DNA of 64,000 bases, from the NCBI GenBank assembly GCA_002839355.1, contig PGXW01000009.1:1-64000 (forward strand). The letters run 5' to 3'. Below the pieces are notes generated by a model that worked only from the letters and a program-made list of their open reading frames with translations, made no database searches and had not been told where the DNA came from. The DNA is from Spirochaetae bacterium HGW-Spirochaetae-2. GTDB lineage: Bacteria > Spirochaetota > Spirochaetia > Sphaerochaetales > Sphaerochaetaceae. Below, one piece after another: positions 34,704 to 43,574 of this stretch; positions within the stretch are counted from its first letter, which is position 1; each line of letters starts with the position of its first letter. The position numbers and the translations under genes were made by a program.

Positions 34704-36008
34704 TCACTGTTCCTTCACGTTCCGGTTGGTCGCCACTTCGACCGGAATCCCTTTTTGTACCAGTGCCGTCAATGCTTCACGCTCGAAATCGGTCTTGGTC
34801 GCATAGATGCTGGTAAAGTTCATGACCAGGTACCCGTTCGCGCCGATCGCGGCACAAGAGGTCTTGTTCGTCTTGCTCGGCGAGAGGTGGAAATCAAGAC
34901 GCTCGACCACCTCATGCATCCCCTCGGGGAATGTGACATTGCCGATATTGCTGATCGTCGTGCTGTAAATATCATCGCCATACGAATCGCTGAGGAGTTT
35001 CATCAACGGACGCTTGAATACATTCGGCGCATACCTGATCGCAGGATGGCGTCGTCCGGCCACATTGCGTGATACCTGCTTGCTCAACGATTTCACGTTC
35101 ACATTGCCCCGCAACAGGTGTACCACCTGGTCCAGAATCTCCTCGAACGAATAGTGGCCCAACCGGACATCTATACCGACAACGACAAACAAGGTGAAAT
35201 TCCGCAAAGATTTCGATCCGAACACCTTGCGGATATTTACCGGTACCGAGATCCGGACAGGCTTGTACCGTTTCGGATTTCCGACCATCTGTTCCTGGAT
35301 CCGTTGCATCGCATCGAGTAGTTCCGCCACGAGGTATTCGGTGATCGTGACCTTGTGCACCGAACTGATGCGCTTGAGGTCCTCGATCTTGATTCGCGCG
35401 GAGATTACCTGTACGTTGTCGCTCAATCCATACTTGGACGGCATGTGCCAGGCACTCGACTCGAACCCGAAGACCGCTTTCAGGGGAGTGTAGAACCGTT
35501 CGAAGGAATCCTCCATCTCCTGGGGGTCCATGGGGGAATCGGGTAAGAACACCTGGGGGTCCTCACCGACCTGACGACCGGACAGGCGCAGGTATTCTGC
35601 TACCAGCGACTTGAGAAAGACCAGGGCTCCGGTTCCGTCGGTCAATGCGTGGAATATCTCGATCGCGATCCGCCGGGGAGTATACAACACCTTGAAAAGA
35701 TAGCCGTTGGCTCCCCGCTTGCGATTGAGATATCCGCACGGGTAGGCGACATCGGGGTACACGGCCAGCGGCTTGTGGTTCGGCATGAAATAATACCAGT
35801 AGAACCCCTGGTGCAACGAGACGGCGAAATAGGGAAACCGATCCATGACATGTTCCAAGGCCGTTAAAAGCCGTTCGGGCATCACCTTGACGGTGAGATC
35901 CATGGATAGTCGGAACATATGGGTGTTGTACCGGGCCACTGTCGGAGGGTAGATGATCGCTGAGTTGTCAAGTGGTAACAGTCCATCGCTGTGTTGGTTG
36001 TTCCTCAT
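34704..36008 (-). CDS. Alcohol acetyltransferase-like / condensation-fold acyltransferase
   Basis: 434 residues. Active-site motif HALTDG in IEIFHALTDGTGALVFLKSL (HxxxDG type), preceded by VMDRFPYFAVSLHQGFYWYYF, and later RISVPVNIRKVFGSKSLRNF, the DFGWG-region equivalent. These place it in the BAHD/condensation/alcohol-acetyltransferase fold that transfers acyl groups from CoA or a carrier. Substrate unknown. It is coupled to the DUF6320-like membrane protein, suggesting a membrane-associated acylation. ATG at 36008. Confidence 0.75.
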   Translation of the reverse strand: MRNNQHSDGLLPLDNSAIIYPPTVARYNTHMFRLSMDLTVKVMPERLLTALEHVMDRFPYFAVSLHQGFYWYYFMPNHKPLAVYPDVAYPCGYLNRKRGANGYLFKVLYTPRRIAIEIFHALTDGTGALVFLKSLVAEYLRLSGRQVGEDPQVFLPDSPMDPQEMEDSFERFYTPLKAVFGFESSAWHMPSKYGLSDNVQVISARIKIEDLKRISSVHKVTITEYLVAELLDAMQRIQEQMVGNPKRYKPVRISVPVNIRKVFGSKSLRNFTLFVVVGIDVRLGHYSFEEILDQVVHLLRGNVNVKSLSKQVSRNVAGRRHPAIRYAPNVFKRPLMKLLSDSYGDDIYSTTISNIGNVTFPEGMHEVVERLDFHLSPSKTNKTSCAAIGANGYLVMNFTSIYATKTDFEREALTALVQKGIPVEVATNRNVKEQ

Positions 36009-36055
36009 ATCCGTATTCTAGTGCAATTCACCAGCATGGGCAACGACCTGCCTAT

Positions 36056-37180
36056 TCATTCGGATCTTCGGGGTGTCCGCTTGTAGAAGGGAGTCTTCAC
36101 CAAGCGGGCTTTCCGGCGCTTGCCGTGGATCTCAACCTCAACCGTATCGCCGAAGGAAAGTCCGCAATTGCGGTCTATGAGCACATACCCACAGAAGATG
36201 CCCAAGGTGGGACTCTTGGTCCCGCTGGTGACAAACCCTATATCCGCCTCTCCCAAGTACACACGGTAGCCGTTGCGAGGAACCGAGGGATCGAGCATCT
36301 CGATACCCCTGAGCGAACGGGGGATTCCCCGTAGATGCTGTTCCGAGAGGGCCTCTTTTCCACAGAAATCGGATTTCTCCAATTTGACGAACACCCCGAG
36401 ATTGGCTTCGAGCGGCGTGATCCCGTCCGATATCTCGTGTCCGTACAGTGGCAACTTCGCCTCCAACCGCAAGGTGTCGCGTGCACCGAGTCCACACGGC
36501 AACATGCCGAATTCGTTCCCAGCCTCTATCAAGGCCCGCCACAACAGGACGGCATGTTCGTTGTCACAATAGATTTCGAAACCATCCTCACCGGTATACC
36601 CGTTGCGTGAAACCATGCACCGCATGCCGGCGACCAGTGTGTCGGGGAGGAACCTGAAGAAGGTCAACTTCGGGGCATCGGGACACACCTTGGCCAAAAT
36701 CTTCTCGGCAAGTGGACCTTGCAGGGCAAGCTGGGTGGTATGTGGGGAAAAATCGACGATTTCGATACCGGTATCCTTGGATGCGGCCTTGGGATTGTCC
36801 CGGGTGATCCACGCCAGATCCTTTTCGGTGTTCGCGGCGTTCATCACCACCCAGTACTCGTCGGGACCGAGGCGGTAGACAATCAGATCGTCGACCACCG
36901 TTCCATTGGGATAACACATGAGCGTATAGACGAGCTGTCCATCTTCCATGGCCGCGACCGAATTGGTAACCAGGTAATCGAGGTATTCACTGGCACCCGG
37001 CCCGGTGACCATGCATTCGCCCATATGGGAGATATCGAACAAGCCCGCCTTCTGCCGGACCGCATGATGTTCCGCAACGATTCCCGCCGCAAAGTGGACT
37101 GGCAACTCCCATCCCCCGAAATCGATCATTCTGATTCCCTCATAGGCTGCATACTCATCATGAAGTGGACTCTGGTGCAT
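36056..37180 (-). CDS. gcvT: Aminomethyltransferase (glycine cleavage T protein)
   Basis: 374 residues from ATG 37180 with GGAGG six bases upstream (an open frame of 24 codons beyond it lacks a ribosome site). Family marks: FGGWELPVHF, LFDISHMGE, TLMCYPNGTVVDDL, NGYTGEDGFEIY, LGARDTLRLEA and YGHEI. It moves the aminomethyl carbon of glycine to tetrahydrofolate. No gcvH or gcvP is in the window, so it is either an orphan part of a scattered system or a related folate enzyme; the motifs favour true GcvT. Confidence 0.92.
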   Translation of the reverse strand: MHQSPLHDEYAAYEGIRMIDFGGWELPVHFAAGIVAEHHAVRQKAGLFDISHMGECMVTGPGASEYLDYLVTNSVAAMEDGQLVYTLMCYPNGTVVDDLIVYRLGPDEYWVVMNAANTEKDLAWITRDNPKAASKDTGIEIVDFSPHTTQLALQGPLAEKILAKVCPDAPKLTFFRFLPDTLVAGMRCMVSRNGYTGEDGFEIYCDNEHAVLLWRALIEAGNEFGMLPCGLGARDTLRLEAKLPLYGHEISDGITPLEANLGVFVKLEKSDFCGKEALSEQHLRGIPRSLRGIEMLDPSVPRNGYRVYLGEADIGFVTSGTKSPTLGIFCGYVLIDRNCGLSFGDTVEVEIHGKRRKARLVKTPFYKRTPRRSE

Positions 37181-37251
37181 TCCTGGCCTCCTTGGCGACG
37201 GTGCTCCTCCGATTATACGGCCGAATTGCAGTGTTTGCAAACGAGAAAGCA

Positions 37252-37260
37252 TGCTAGAAT
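37252..37260 (+). promoter_or_regulatory. Candidate leaderless promoter, extended -10
   Basis: TGCTAGAAT: TGC at 37252-37254 followed by the -10 box TAGAAT. Nine bases later comes the ATG at 37270, which has no ribosome site. No good -35 box at 17 bases. Confidence 0.45.
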
Positions 37261-37269
37261 ACGACTATC

Positions 37270-37824
37270 ATGGATAAGATTGCCGACGGTCTCTGTATTG
37301 TCACCACCGGGGGAACATTCGACAAGATCTACGACGAGATACGTGGCGAACTCACCTTTCGCCGGTCGCACCTTCCGAAGATCCTGAAGGCCGCCCGTTG
37401 CGCGGTTCCGGTCTCGGTCAAACGGCTGTTGGCCTTGGACAGCCTCAACATGGAGACCTCCCATCGCAAGAAGATAGCCGATACCTGCTCCAGTCGTCCT
37501 GAACGGCGCATTATTGTCACCCATGGTACCGACACCATGGTGGAGACCGCACACGTTGTCGCCGCAAGGAAACTGGACAAGGTTATCGTTTTCACCGGTG
37601 CCATGGTTCCGTTCGCCTTGGAGAATTCGGACGCGGTCTTCAATCTGGGGTGTGCCTTCACCGCGGTGCAACTGTTGGGCCCGGGTGTATACCTGTGCAT
37701 GAGCGGCAAGGTATTCTCCTACGACCAAGTCCGGAAAAACAAGGAACTGGGGATTTTCGAGGGATTCTCACTGCAAAGCACACCGGTTACCGAAGGGTCC
37801 GGTGATCCTGGAGTTAACGCATAG
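37270..37824 (+). CDS. Short asparaginase-type protein (N-terminal domain only)
   Basis: 184 residues, against about 330 for asparaginase I/II. Both catalytic threonine motifs are present: TTGGTFDK (12-19) and HGTDTM (85-90), with the TGAM segment after them. The C-terminal domain, which completes the neighbouring active site in the usual dimer, is missing. The stop lies 11 bases inside the convergent arginase-like gene, so a longer form has not been lost by a simple frameshift in the visible sequence. Stand-alone N-domain asparaginase homologues exist in databases; activity is uncertain. Confidence 0.75.
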   Translation: MDKIADGLCIVTTGGTFDKIYDEIRGELTFRRSHLPKILKAARCAVPVSVKRLLALDSLNMETSHRKKIADTCSSRPERRIIVTHGTDTMVETAHVVAARKLDKVIVFTGAMVPFALENSDAVFNLGCAFTAVQLLGPGVYLCMSGKVFSYDQVRKNKELGIFEGFSLQSTPVTEGSGDPGVNA

Positions 37825-38644
37825 CATCCCCAAGTGCCTGGAGCACCCGCTGCACCTTCACCGCATTCTCGTCGTCCTTCGGCTGGTATTCGGTCACGGC
37901 ACTCCCCACGATCGGGAACGCCTTGCCCAAATGTGCGATCTCAGTCAGAAGGTCATCGAACCAAAACCCACCGGGAGTCGGACAGGAGACCGCGTCGAAA
38001 TCTGTGGGATCGATCACATCGAGATCCAGATGCATATATATGTGCTTGCGTCCGGTCTTTGCGACCACATTGCCCAACATGCTTGCGCAATCGTGGCACG
38101 TGGGAACGTTGGGAATGCCGTTCGCCACGATATACTGCCGCTCGGCATGGTCGAGTTCCCGCAATCCGGTGAAGACCACCTGACCAGGTTCCAACGTCGA
38201 CGGGAGCATCTCCAACAATCCGGGTGCACCCTCGCCCAACAGCAATCGCAACGGCATGCCATGGAACTTGTTGCTGGGCGAACTCTCGGGTGTATTGAGA
38301 TCTGCGTGGGCATCCAACCAAAGCACGGTCAAATCACCACCATAGAGGCGGTTCAAGTAACTGATCGCTGCTATATCGCTGGCACAATCGCCCCCGATGG
38401 TCAATATGCGCTGGGGCTTCGAAGCCTCGAGCGAGGCCAAGGCGTTTTTCAGGTGCTCGGCTATCTCGTACTCGTACCAGATACCCTCTTCCTTCTTGGC
38501 AACCGATTGCTCATGAACCGGAACCTGCACATCGATACGATCGGCTCCCAGCATCCTTACGATCGCCTGGGCTCCATGATATGGTCCTGTACCGGCCGCT
38601 GCCCCCTGCCATTGGGGAACGACCATGGTGAACACAGATGTCAT
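37814..38644 (-). CDS. Arginase/agmatinase-family ureohydrolase with a His-to-Cys change
   Basis: 276 residues from ATG 38644 (GGAGG five bases upstream). Ureohydrolase motifs: LTIGGDCASD (84-90 region), LDAHADLNTP (D111, H113, D115) and HLDLDVIDP. In arginases the first motif is GGDHS, whose histidine binds manganese; here C87 replaces it, as in some divergent arginase-family proteins. The fold and the carboxylate ligands are intact, so a metal-dependent hydrolase is likely, but the substrate may not be arginine. It converges on the asparaginase-type gene with an 11-base overlap. Confidence 0.8.
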   Translation of the reverse strand: MTSVFTMVVPQWQGAAAGTGPYHGAQAIVRMLGADRIDVQVPVHEQSVAKKEEGIWYEYEIAEHLKNALASLEASKPQRILTIGGDCASDIAAISYLNRLYGGDLTVLWLDAHADLNTPESSPSNKFHGMPLRLLLGEGAPGLLEMLPSTLEPGQVVFTGLRELDHAERQYIVANGIPNVPTCHDCASMLGNVVAKTGRKHIYMHLDLDVIDPTDFDAVSCPTPGGFWFDDLLTEIAHLGKAFPIVGSAVTEYQPKDDENAVKVQRVLQALGDAMR

Positions 38645-38755
38645 CACACTACCTCCATGTGGCTTCGGTTCCAGTCTACTCCAATCGACTGTCAGTGCAA
38701 ACCACCTGAAGGGAATTTTTCGGAATCGGTGTAGCCACAGCTTCACGATGCCGAA

Positions 38756-38779
38756 CGACCGTTGGCGGTAACGGTCGTC
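38756..38779 (-). terminator. Hairpin downstream of trpB
   Basis: ACGACCGTT-GGCGGT-AACGGTCGT, a perfect 9-bp stem, 37 bases after the trpB stop. There is no T tract, so termination by this element alone would be weak. Confidence 0.5.
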
Positions 38780-38816
38780 CAGGAAAGAACTTGTGGGAAG
38801 TATATGTGTGTAGGTG

Positions 38817-40067
38817 TCATTTTACCAAGAGTTTTTGTTCCTCATAGGCTTCGAGCGGATAATGCTCCATGACATAGTCCATGTCCTTGTCCCCGCGTCC
38901 CGAAAGGTTCACCAGGATGGTCTGCTCAGGACTCATCTTCGCCGCGACCTTGATCGCATACCCTATGGCATGGGCACTTTCCAGTGCGGGAATGATACCC
39001 TCGAGCCGGCTCAGGTCGTAGAAGGCGACCAGCGCGTCCCGGTCGGTGGCAACTTCGTACTTGACCCGCTTGATGTCCTTGAGGTAACAGTGTTGTGGTC
39101 CGACACCAGGATAGTCGAGTCCGCTGGCTATGGAATAGACAGGCAATGGTTCCCCATCCTTGTCCTGCAACAGGTAGCAGGAGAATCCATGGATGATTCC
39201 CGGCGTACCGTAGGTCATGGTCGCCGCATTGTCACCGTTTGCCGGACCCCTTCCACCCGGTTCCACTCCGATGATATCCACTTCGGGATCATCGAGGAAC
39301 CCGCTGAATATGCCGATCGCATTCGAACCGCCCCCGACACAAGCCACGACATGGTTCGGAAGGGAACCGGTCATGTCCAGGAACTGCTGCCTGGCCTCGC
39401 GTCCCACGACACTTTGGAAATCCCGTACCATCATGGGAAACGGATGCGGACCCACGACGGAACCGATCGCATACATGGTGGTCACGGGATCCTGCAGATA
39501 GGCCTCGAAGGCTGCATCGACGGCATCCTTGAGCGTGCGTGTCCCACGACTCACCGGAACGACCTTTGCTCCGAGCACCTGCATCCTCCGGACGTTCGGA
39601 GCCTGTTTGGCCACATCGACATCGCCCATGTAGATGTCGCATTCGAGCCCGAGCAAAGCCGCCGCGGTCGCCAACGCGACACCGTGTTGTCCGGCTCCGG
39701 TCTCTGCGATAACCTTTTTCTTTCCCATGCGCTTGGCTAGCAGGACTTCACCCAGGCAGTGGTTGATCTTGTGGGCCCCGGTATGGTTGAGGTCTTCCCG
39801 TTTGAGATAGATCTTCGCTCCACCGACCGCCTCGCTCAATCGTTTTGCGTAGTAGACAGGCGATGGTCGCCCGCTGTAGGTCTGCTGGAGGTAGGTAAGT
39901 TCCTCGACAAATGCCGGATCATCCTTGATCTGCATGTACGAGTCGGTGATCTCCTGCATCACTCCGACAAGACTTGGTGGCAGGTAGGCCCCGCCATAGT
40001 TGCCGAAAAATCCCTTTTCATCGGGTTGCTGTGTATTCAATACTTTCTTTTCAATTGTCTTTGCCAT
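38817..40067 (-). CDS. trpB: Tryptophan synthase beta subunit
   Basis: 416 residues, close to the usual 390-410. PLP lysine K100 in [25 protein letters not shown], and the phosphate loop GGGSNAIG. It condenses indole with serine. The order is trpR-trpB with a 17-base overlap, and no trpA is present, so it may salvage indole rather than make it from indole-glycerol phosphate. This layout recalls the small trpR-containing operon of some chlamydiae. AGGAG lies seven bases before ATG 40067. Confidence 0.95.
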   Translation of the reverse strand: MAKTIEKKVLNTQQPDEKGFFGNYGGAYLPPSLVGVMQEITDSYMQIKDDPAFVEELTYLQQTYSGRPSPVYYAKRLSEAVGGAKIYLKREDLNHTGAHKINHCLGEVLLAKRMGKKKVIAETGAGQHGVALATAAALLGLECDIYMGDVDVAKQAPNVRRMQVLGAKVVPVSRGTRTLKDAVDAAFEAYLQDPVTTMYAIGSVVGPHPFPMMVRDFQSVVGREARQQFLDMTGSLPNHVVACVGGGSNAIGIFSGFLDDPEVDIIGVEPGGRGPANGDNAATMTYGTPGIIHGFSCYLLQDKDGEPLPVYSIASGLDYPGVGPQHCYLKDIKRVKYEVATDRDALVAFYDLSRLEGIIPALESAHAIGYAIKVAAKMSPEQTILVNLSGRGDKDMDYVMEHYPLEAYEEQKLLVK

Positions 40068-40332
40068 GATCGCGCTCCTGTAATATGGTGTTTATTTGTG
40101 ATCCCGGGGTCTTGAGAATCTTCGATCCCCGGGTAATCTTGCAGAGGCTGATGCCAAGACTGTTGGCGATTTCCCTCTGCGGCTTGCCATCGTGCAGCTC
40201 CTTCATGAGTCGCCACCGAAGCGCGAAATCATACTTCTCCCGTTGGGTGAACAGCTCCTCGAAGAGTTTTTGCATGTCTTCGTATTTGCCGGTCCGGGCA
40301 AAGATGCCTATCAATTCATGCAGGTCGTCCAT
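40051..40332 (-). CDS. trpR: Trp repressor-like regulator
   Basis: 93 residues from ATG 40332 behind GGGAGG. TrpR/YerC fold: [36 protein letters not shown], the last part being the helix-turn-helix, then KITRGSKIL. It presumably senses tryptophan and represses its own two-gene operon. I did not find a close copy of the E. coli trp operator (GTACTAGTTAACTAGTAC) in the promoter region. Confidence 0.88.
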   Translation of the reverse strand: MDDLHELIGIFARTGKYEDMQKLFEELFTQREKYDFALRWRLMKELHDGKPQREIANSLGISLCKITRGSKILKTPGSQINTILQERDHGKDN

Positions 40333-40360
40333 CGATTCCTCCCATCGGGTGATGGAAGGA

Positions 40361-40389
40361 ACGTTACTATAAATAGAAACAAATGTCAA
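40361..40389 (-). promoter_or_regulatory. Promoter of trpR-trpB
   Basis: Minus strand TTGACA (40389-40384), 17-base spacer, TAACGT (40366-40361). The -35 box is perfect and the -10 box weak. Confidence 0.5.
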
Positions 40390-40464
40390 CACCATTAGGT
40401 CGACAAAAAAGTACTTCCCAATCCATACCAATCGCGGCATACTTGGAAAGAGGGGGAAAATCCC

Positions 40465-41352
40465 ATGGCAGAACGGAAAGAAATCAGCACCGCTACACGT
40501 GCGCTCCTACTCAAGATGCAGATCAACGAGCTTACCGAGAGCATCGTCTATACGAAAGTCGCCAAGCAAGTTGCCGACGAGCACAACAGCAAGGTGTTGC
40601 TGAAGATAGCTGCGGAAGAGCAGCGGCATGCAGGGATATGGAAAGGGTATACCAAGGTCGAGGCCAAACCCAAATGGTTCAAGACCATCTGGTTCCCGTT
40701 GCTGGCCAGGGTCTTCGGCTTCACCTTCGCCCTCAAGCTGATGGAACGGGGAGAAGGCAATGCCAGCGAAATCTATGCGACCTTCGCCTCCGAAGTCCCC
40801 GAAGCCGAGAAGATCGCCAAGGATGAAGACCGCCACGAACAGGAATTGCTGGCCATGTTGGACGAGGAGCGCTTGCAGTATGTAGGTTCCATGGTCCTTG
40901 GACTCAGCGATGCCTTGGTCGAACTCTCGGGCACACTCGCAGGTCTCACCTTCGCCATGCAGAATACCCGGTTGATCGCGCTATCGGGCTTGATCACCGG
41001 AATATCGGCAACCCTTTCCATGGCAAGCAGCGAATACCTCTCCTCACGGTCCGAAGGAAACACGAATGCCTTCAAATCGGGACTGTATACCGGAGTCGTC
41101 TATCTCGCCACGGTTGCGTTCCTCGTGTTGCCGTACCTGCTGCTACCCGATACAGCATTCATGCTGGCCCTCGGCATCATGTTGGGGACCGTGGTCCTGA
41201 TTATCCTCGGGTTCACCTACTACATATCGGTTGCGAAGGACGTGCCGTTCCTCAAGCGCTTCGGCGAGATGGCGACGATCAGCCTTTCAGTGGCCGCACT
41301 CTCGTTCGTCATAGGAATCATCGTGAAGAAGACGCTGGGAATAGAGATATAG
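40465..41352 (+). CDS. Ferritin-like domain fused to a VIT1/CCC1-type iron or manganese transporter
   Basis: 295 residues. The N-terminal half is a four-helix ferritin-like (rubrerythrin/Mbf-type) domain with IAAEEQRHAGIW (EExxH) and KDEDRHEQEL (ExxxDRHE). The C-terminal half (from about 140) is a five-helix VIT1/CCC1 domain opening VLGLSDALVELSGTLAGLTFA with SMASSEYLSSRSE. Fusions of this kind (MbfA) export iron, with the ferritin part acting as sensor or collector. A GAGGGGG ribosome site precedes the ATG. Divergent from trpR. Confidence 0.88.
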   Translation: MAERKEISTATRALLLKMQINELTESIVYTKVAKQVADEHNSKVLLKIAAEEQRHAGIWKGYTKVEAKPKWFKTIWFPLLARVFGFTFALKLMERGEGNASEIYATFASEVPEAEKIAKDEDRHEQELLAMLDEERLQYVGSMVLGLSDALVELSGTLAGLTFAMQNTRLIALSGLITGISATLSMASSEYLSSRSEGNTNAFKSGLYTGVVYLATVAFLVLPYLLLPDTAFMLALGIMLGTVVLIILGFTYYISVAKDVPFLKRFGEMATISLSVAALSFVIGIIVKKTLGIEI

Positions 41353-41386
41353 CGTATCTGTCCTTTTGATCCAAGGGTGAAGTCGG

Positions 41387-42427
41387 TCAGATTACGTGCA
41401 AACCATCCAATGCGGCATCGGTATGTCCGATGACCGCGGCCTCGATTCCCTGTGCTTCCAAGGCTTCTACCACTTCGCCGGCGATTCGATTCGGAACAGA
41501 GGCAAGCAACCCACCCGAAGTCTGCGGATCGAACAACACGAACCCCATCGTCTCATCCAGTTGCCCAAAATCCCCGACGAAGCGCGCACGGTAGTCGATG
41601 TTCGTATATGCCCCAGCCGGGATAAGGCCCATCTCGGCATAAGCTGTCGCGTTTCCGATAATCGGAACCAACTTCGAATCGATACAAGCCCCAACAGGAT
41701 TATCTGTCGCCATCTCGCAGGCATGCCCGAGCAACCCGAAACCGGTCACATCGGTACATGCCGAGACGGGATAGCGGGAGAAGACCTGTGCCGCGTCCTT
41801 GTTCAACCGTTGCATCGAAGCCAATGCGGTCCGTTCTTCCTCCACAGATGCGATCCCAGCCCGAGCTGCGGTGTTCACCAGCCCTACCCCGATCGGTTTG
41901 GTAAGGACCAGCGACTCGCCGTCGTGCCACGTGTTGTTGGCCAGGACCCTGTCGGGATGGACCGTCCCATTCACACAAAAGCCGAATTTCACCTCTGAAT
42001 CGCGTACGGTGTGCCCGCCCACCAATGCCGTCCCGGCTTCTGCGAGGGCATCCAATGCTCCCTCCATCATGGTCCGCAAGTACTGTATATCGAGTAGCTC
42101 CTCGGGGAAACAGACCACACTCACGGCGGTAATGGGCACGGCACCCATGGCATACACATCGCTGAGGGCATTCGCAGCTGCGATCCTGCCGAAGATCCAT
42201 GGGTCGTCGCATACCGGTGGAAAGAAGTCAATCGTCTGCACAAGTGCCAGATCGTCGGTCAACCTATAGACTCCACAATCCTCGGCATGCGAAAAATCGC
42301 TGATGAGGTTGGGATATGCCGGTTGCCGCAAATCGCAGAGGGCCTTGTCGAGCAATGCGGGGCCCAGTTTGGCTCCACACCCGGCGAATCGGGAAAATTG
42401 GGTCAAACGGATCGTATCGTCACCCAT
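41387..42427 (-). CDS. selD: Selenide, water dikinase
   Basis: 346 residues. Catalytic C17 in RFAGCGAKLGP (a cysteine, not selenocysteine), DFFPPVCDDPWIFGRIAAANALSDVYAMG, LVGGHTVRDSE and TDVTGFGLLGH. It makes selenophosphate from selenide and ATP. The start is ATG 42427; a TTG one codon upstream is also in frame. It overlaps the desulfurase stop by 8 bases. In this operon selenophosphate is probably used to mature selenium-dependent molybdenum hydroxylases, since no selA or selB is nearby. Confidence 0.95.
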   Translation of the reverse strand: MGDDTIRLTQFSRFAGCGAKLGPALLDKALCDLRQPAYPNLISDFSHAEDCGVYRLTDDLALVQTIDFFPPVCDDPWIFGRIAAANALSDVYAMGAVPITAVSVVCFPEELLDIQYLRTMMEGALDALAEAGTALVGGHTVRDSEVKFGFCVNGTVHPDRVLANNTWHDGESLVLTKPIGVGLVNTAARAGIASVEEERTALASMQRLNKDAAQVFSRYPVSACTDVTGFGLLGHACEMATDNPVGACIDSKLVPIIGNATAYAEMGLIPAGAYTNIDYRARFVGDFGQLDETMGFVLFDPQTSGGLLASVPNRIAGEVVEALEAQGIEAAVIGHTDAALDGLHVI

Positions 42428-43556
42428 CAAAGGCCTCCTTCACTGCACCCAGCGTAATCTCGATCTCCTCTTCGGTGGTACTGGGACCGACCGAAAATCT
42501 GACGGCTCCCCCATGTGCTTCGGTTTCAAGGAACCGGTGGGCCCATGGAGCACAGTGGTACCCGCCACGGACGGCGATATCCTTCGCATACAAGTGTTGG
42601 GCCAAGCTGCTGATCGTTCCTTCTCGTACTGTTACCGAAACCAAGCCCACCCGCCCCTCTCGGGGACTGAGCAATCGCAGATGCTCCATGGTTTGCAAAC
42701 CCCTGTACAGCATATCGCCCAGAAGCTTGCGATGCGCCTGCATCTCCTCAAAATGTGCCACCACATGCCCGATTGCCGCCACCGAACCTGCTATGGCATG
42801 GATCGCAGGTGTTCCGCTCTCGTACCGGTCGGGAAGCATTTCCGGCTGCAACTCTGAATCGGAACGGCTTCCTGTTCCTCCAAACGTCAAGGGCCTGGGA
42901 GCGAAGGATCCGTACAGGGCCATGACACCAACCCCGGTTGGACCCAACAAACCTTTGTGAATCGAAAAGCACAGGGCACCCTGCGCATCATCCGGCAAGG
43001 GGGGAAGCCTACACTCGCCGATAGCCTGCGCACCGTCTATCACAAAGGGTATGTTCCGCCGGGTACACGCTGCGACCAGATTTGAGACATCGTTGATGGC
43101 TCCGGTCACATTTCCAGCGGCCGTGAAGACTGCCAGACGGATGGGAAGTGTTGCCAATTTCTGGGAAAAATCATCAACGTCCACCCTCCCGAACGTATCG
43201 CACGCACAATACTCCACATGGACTCCCCGTTGGGCCAGCTGATGCAGCACACGGGCAACCGCATTGTGCTCCACTGGTGTGGTGAGGACGGTATCACCAG
43301 TGTCCAGGGAACCAAACAGTGCGATATTCAAGGCATCGGTCGCATTATGGGCAAAAATGGTCCTCTCCAAGTCTGTCGGGGGCATGATCAGCTGCAAGGC
43401 CTGGCGACAATCGTAGAGAATCCGTGCGGCGGCCATGGCAGGCCCGTGCGCAGAACGACCCGCATTCCCCACCGGTTGTTCGATCGATCGCCGTATGCCT
43501 TCGGCGACCGGGGGAGCCTTGGGCCAGCTGGTGGCGGCATTGTCCAGGTATATCAT
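42420..43556 (-). CDS. Cysteine desulfurase / selenocysteine lyase, class V aminotransferase fold
   Basis: 378 residues. PLP lysine K201 in FSIHKGLLGPTG, N-terminal MIYLDNAATSWPK, and the mobile-loop cysteine in RGGYHCAPWAH. It can release sulfur from cysteine or selenium from selenocysteine; lying between xdhC-yqeB and selD, a role as selenium donor is likely. Genes of this type recur in selenium-dependent molybdenum hydroxylase clusters. The ribosome site is weak (GGTGG). Confidence 0.9.
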   Translation of the reverse strand: MIYLDNAATSWPKAPPVAEGIRRSIEQPVGNAGRSAHGPAMAAARILYDCRQALQLIMPPTDLERTIFAHNATDALNIALFGSLDTGDTVLTTPVEHNAVARVLHQLAQRGVHVEYCACDTFGRVDVDDFSQKLATLPIRLAVFTAAGNVTGAINDVSNLVAACTRRNIPFVIDGAQAIGECRLPPLPDDAQGALCFSIHKGLLGPTGVGVMALYGSFAPRPLTFGGTGSRSDSELQPEMLPDRYESGTPAIHAIAGSVAAIGHVVAHFEEMQAHRKLLGDMLYRGLQTMEHLRLLSPREGRVGLVSVTVREGTISSLAQHLYAKDIAVRGGYHCAPWAHRFLETEAHGGAVRFSVGPSTTEEEIEITLGAVKEAFDG

Positions 43557-43574
43557 CGTCTTGCACCACCCTGG

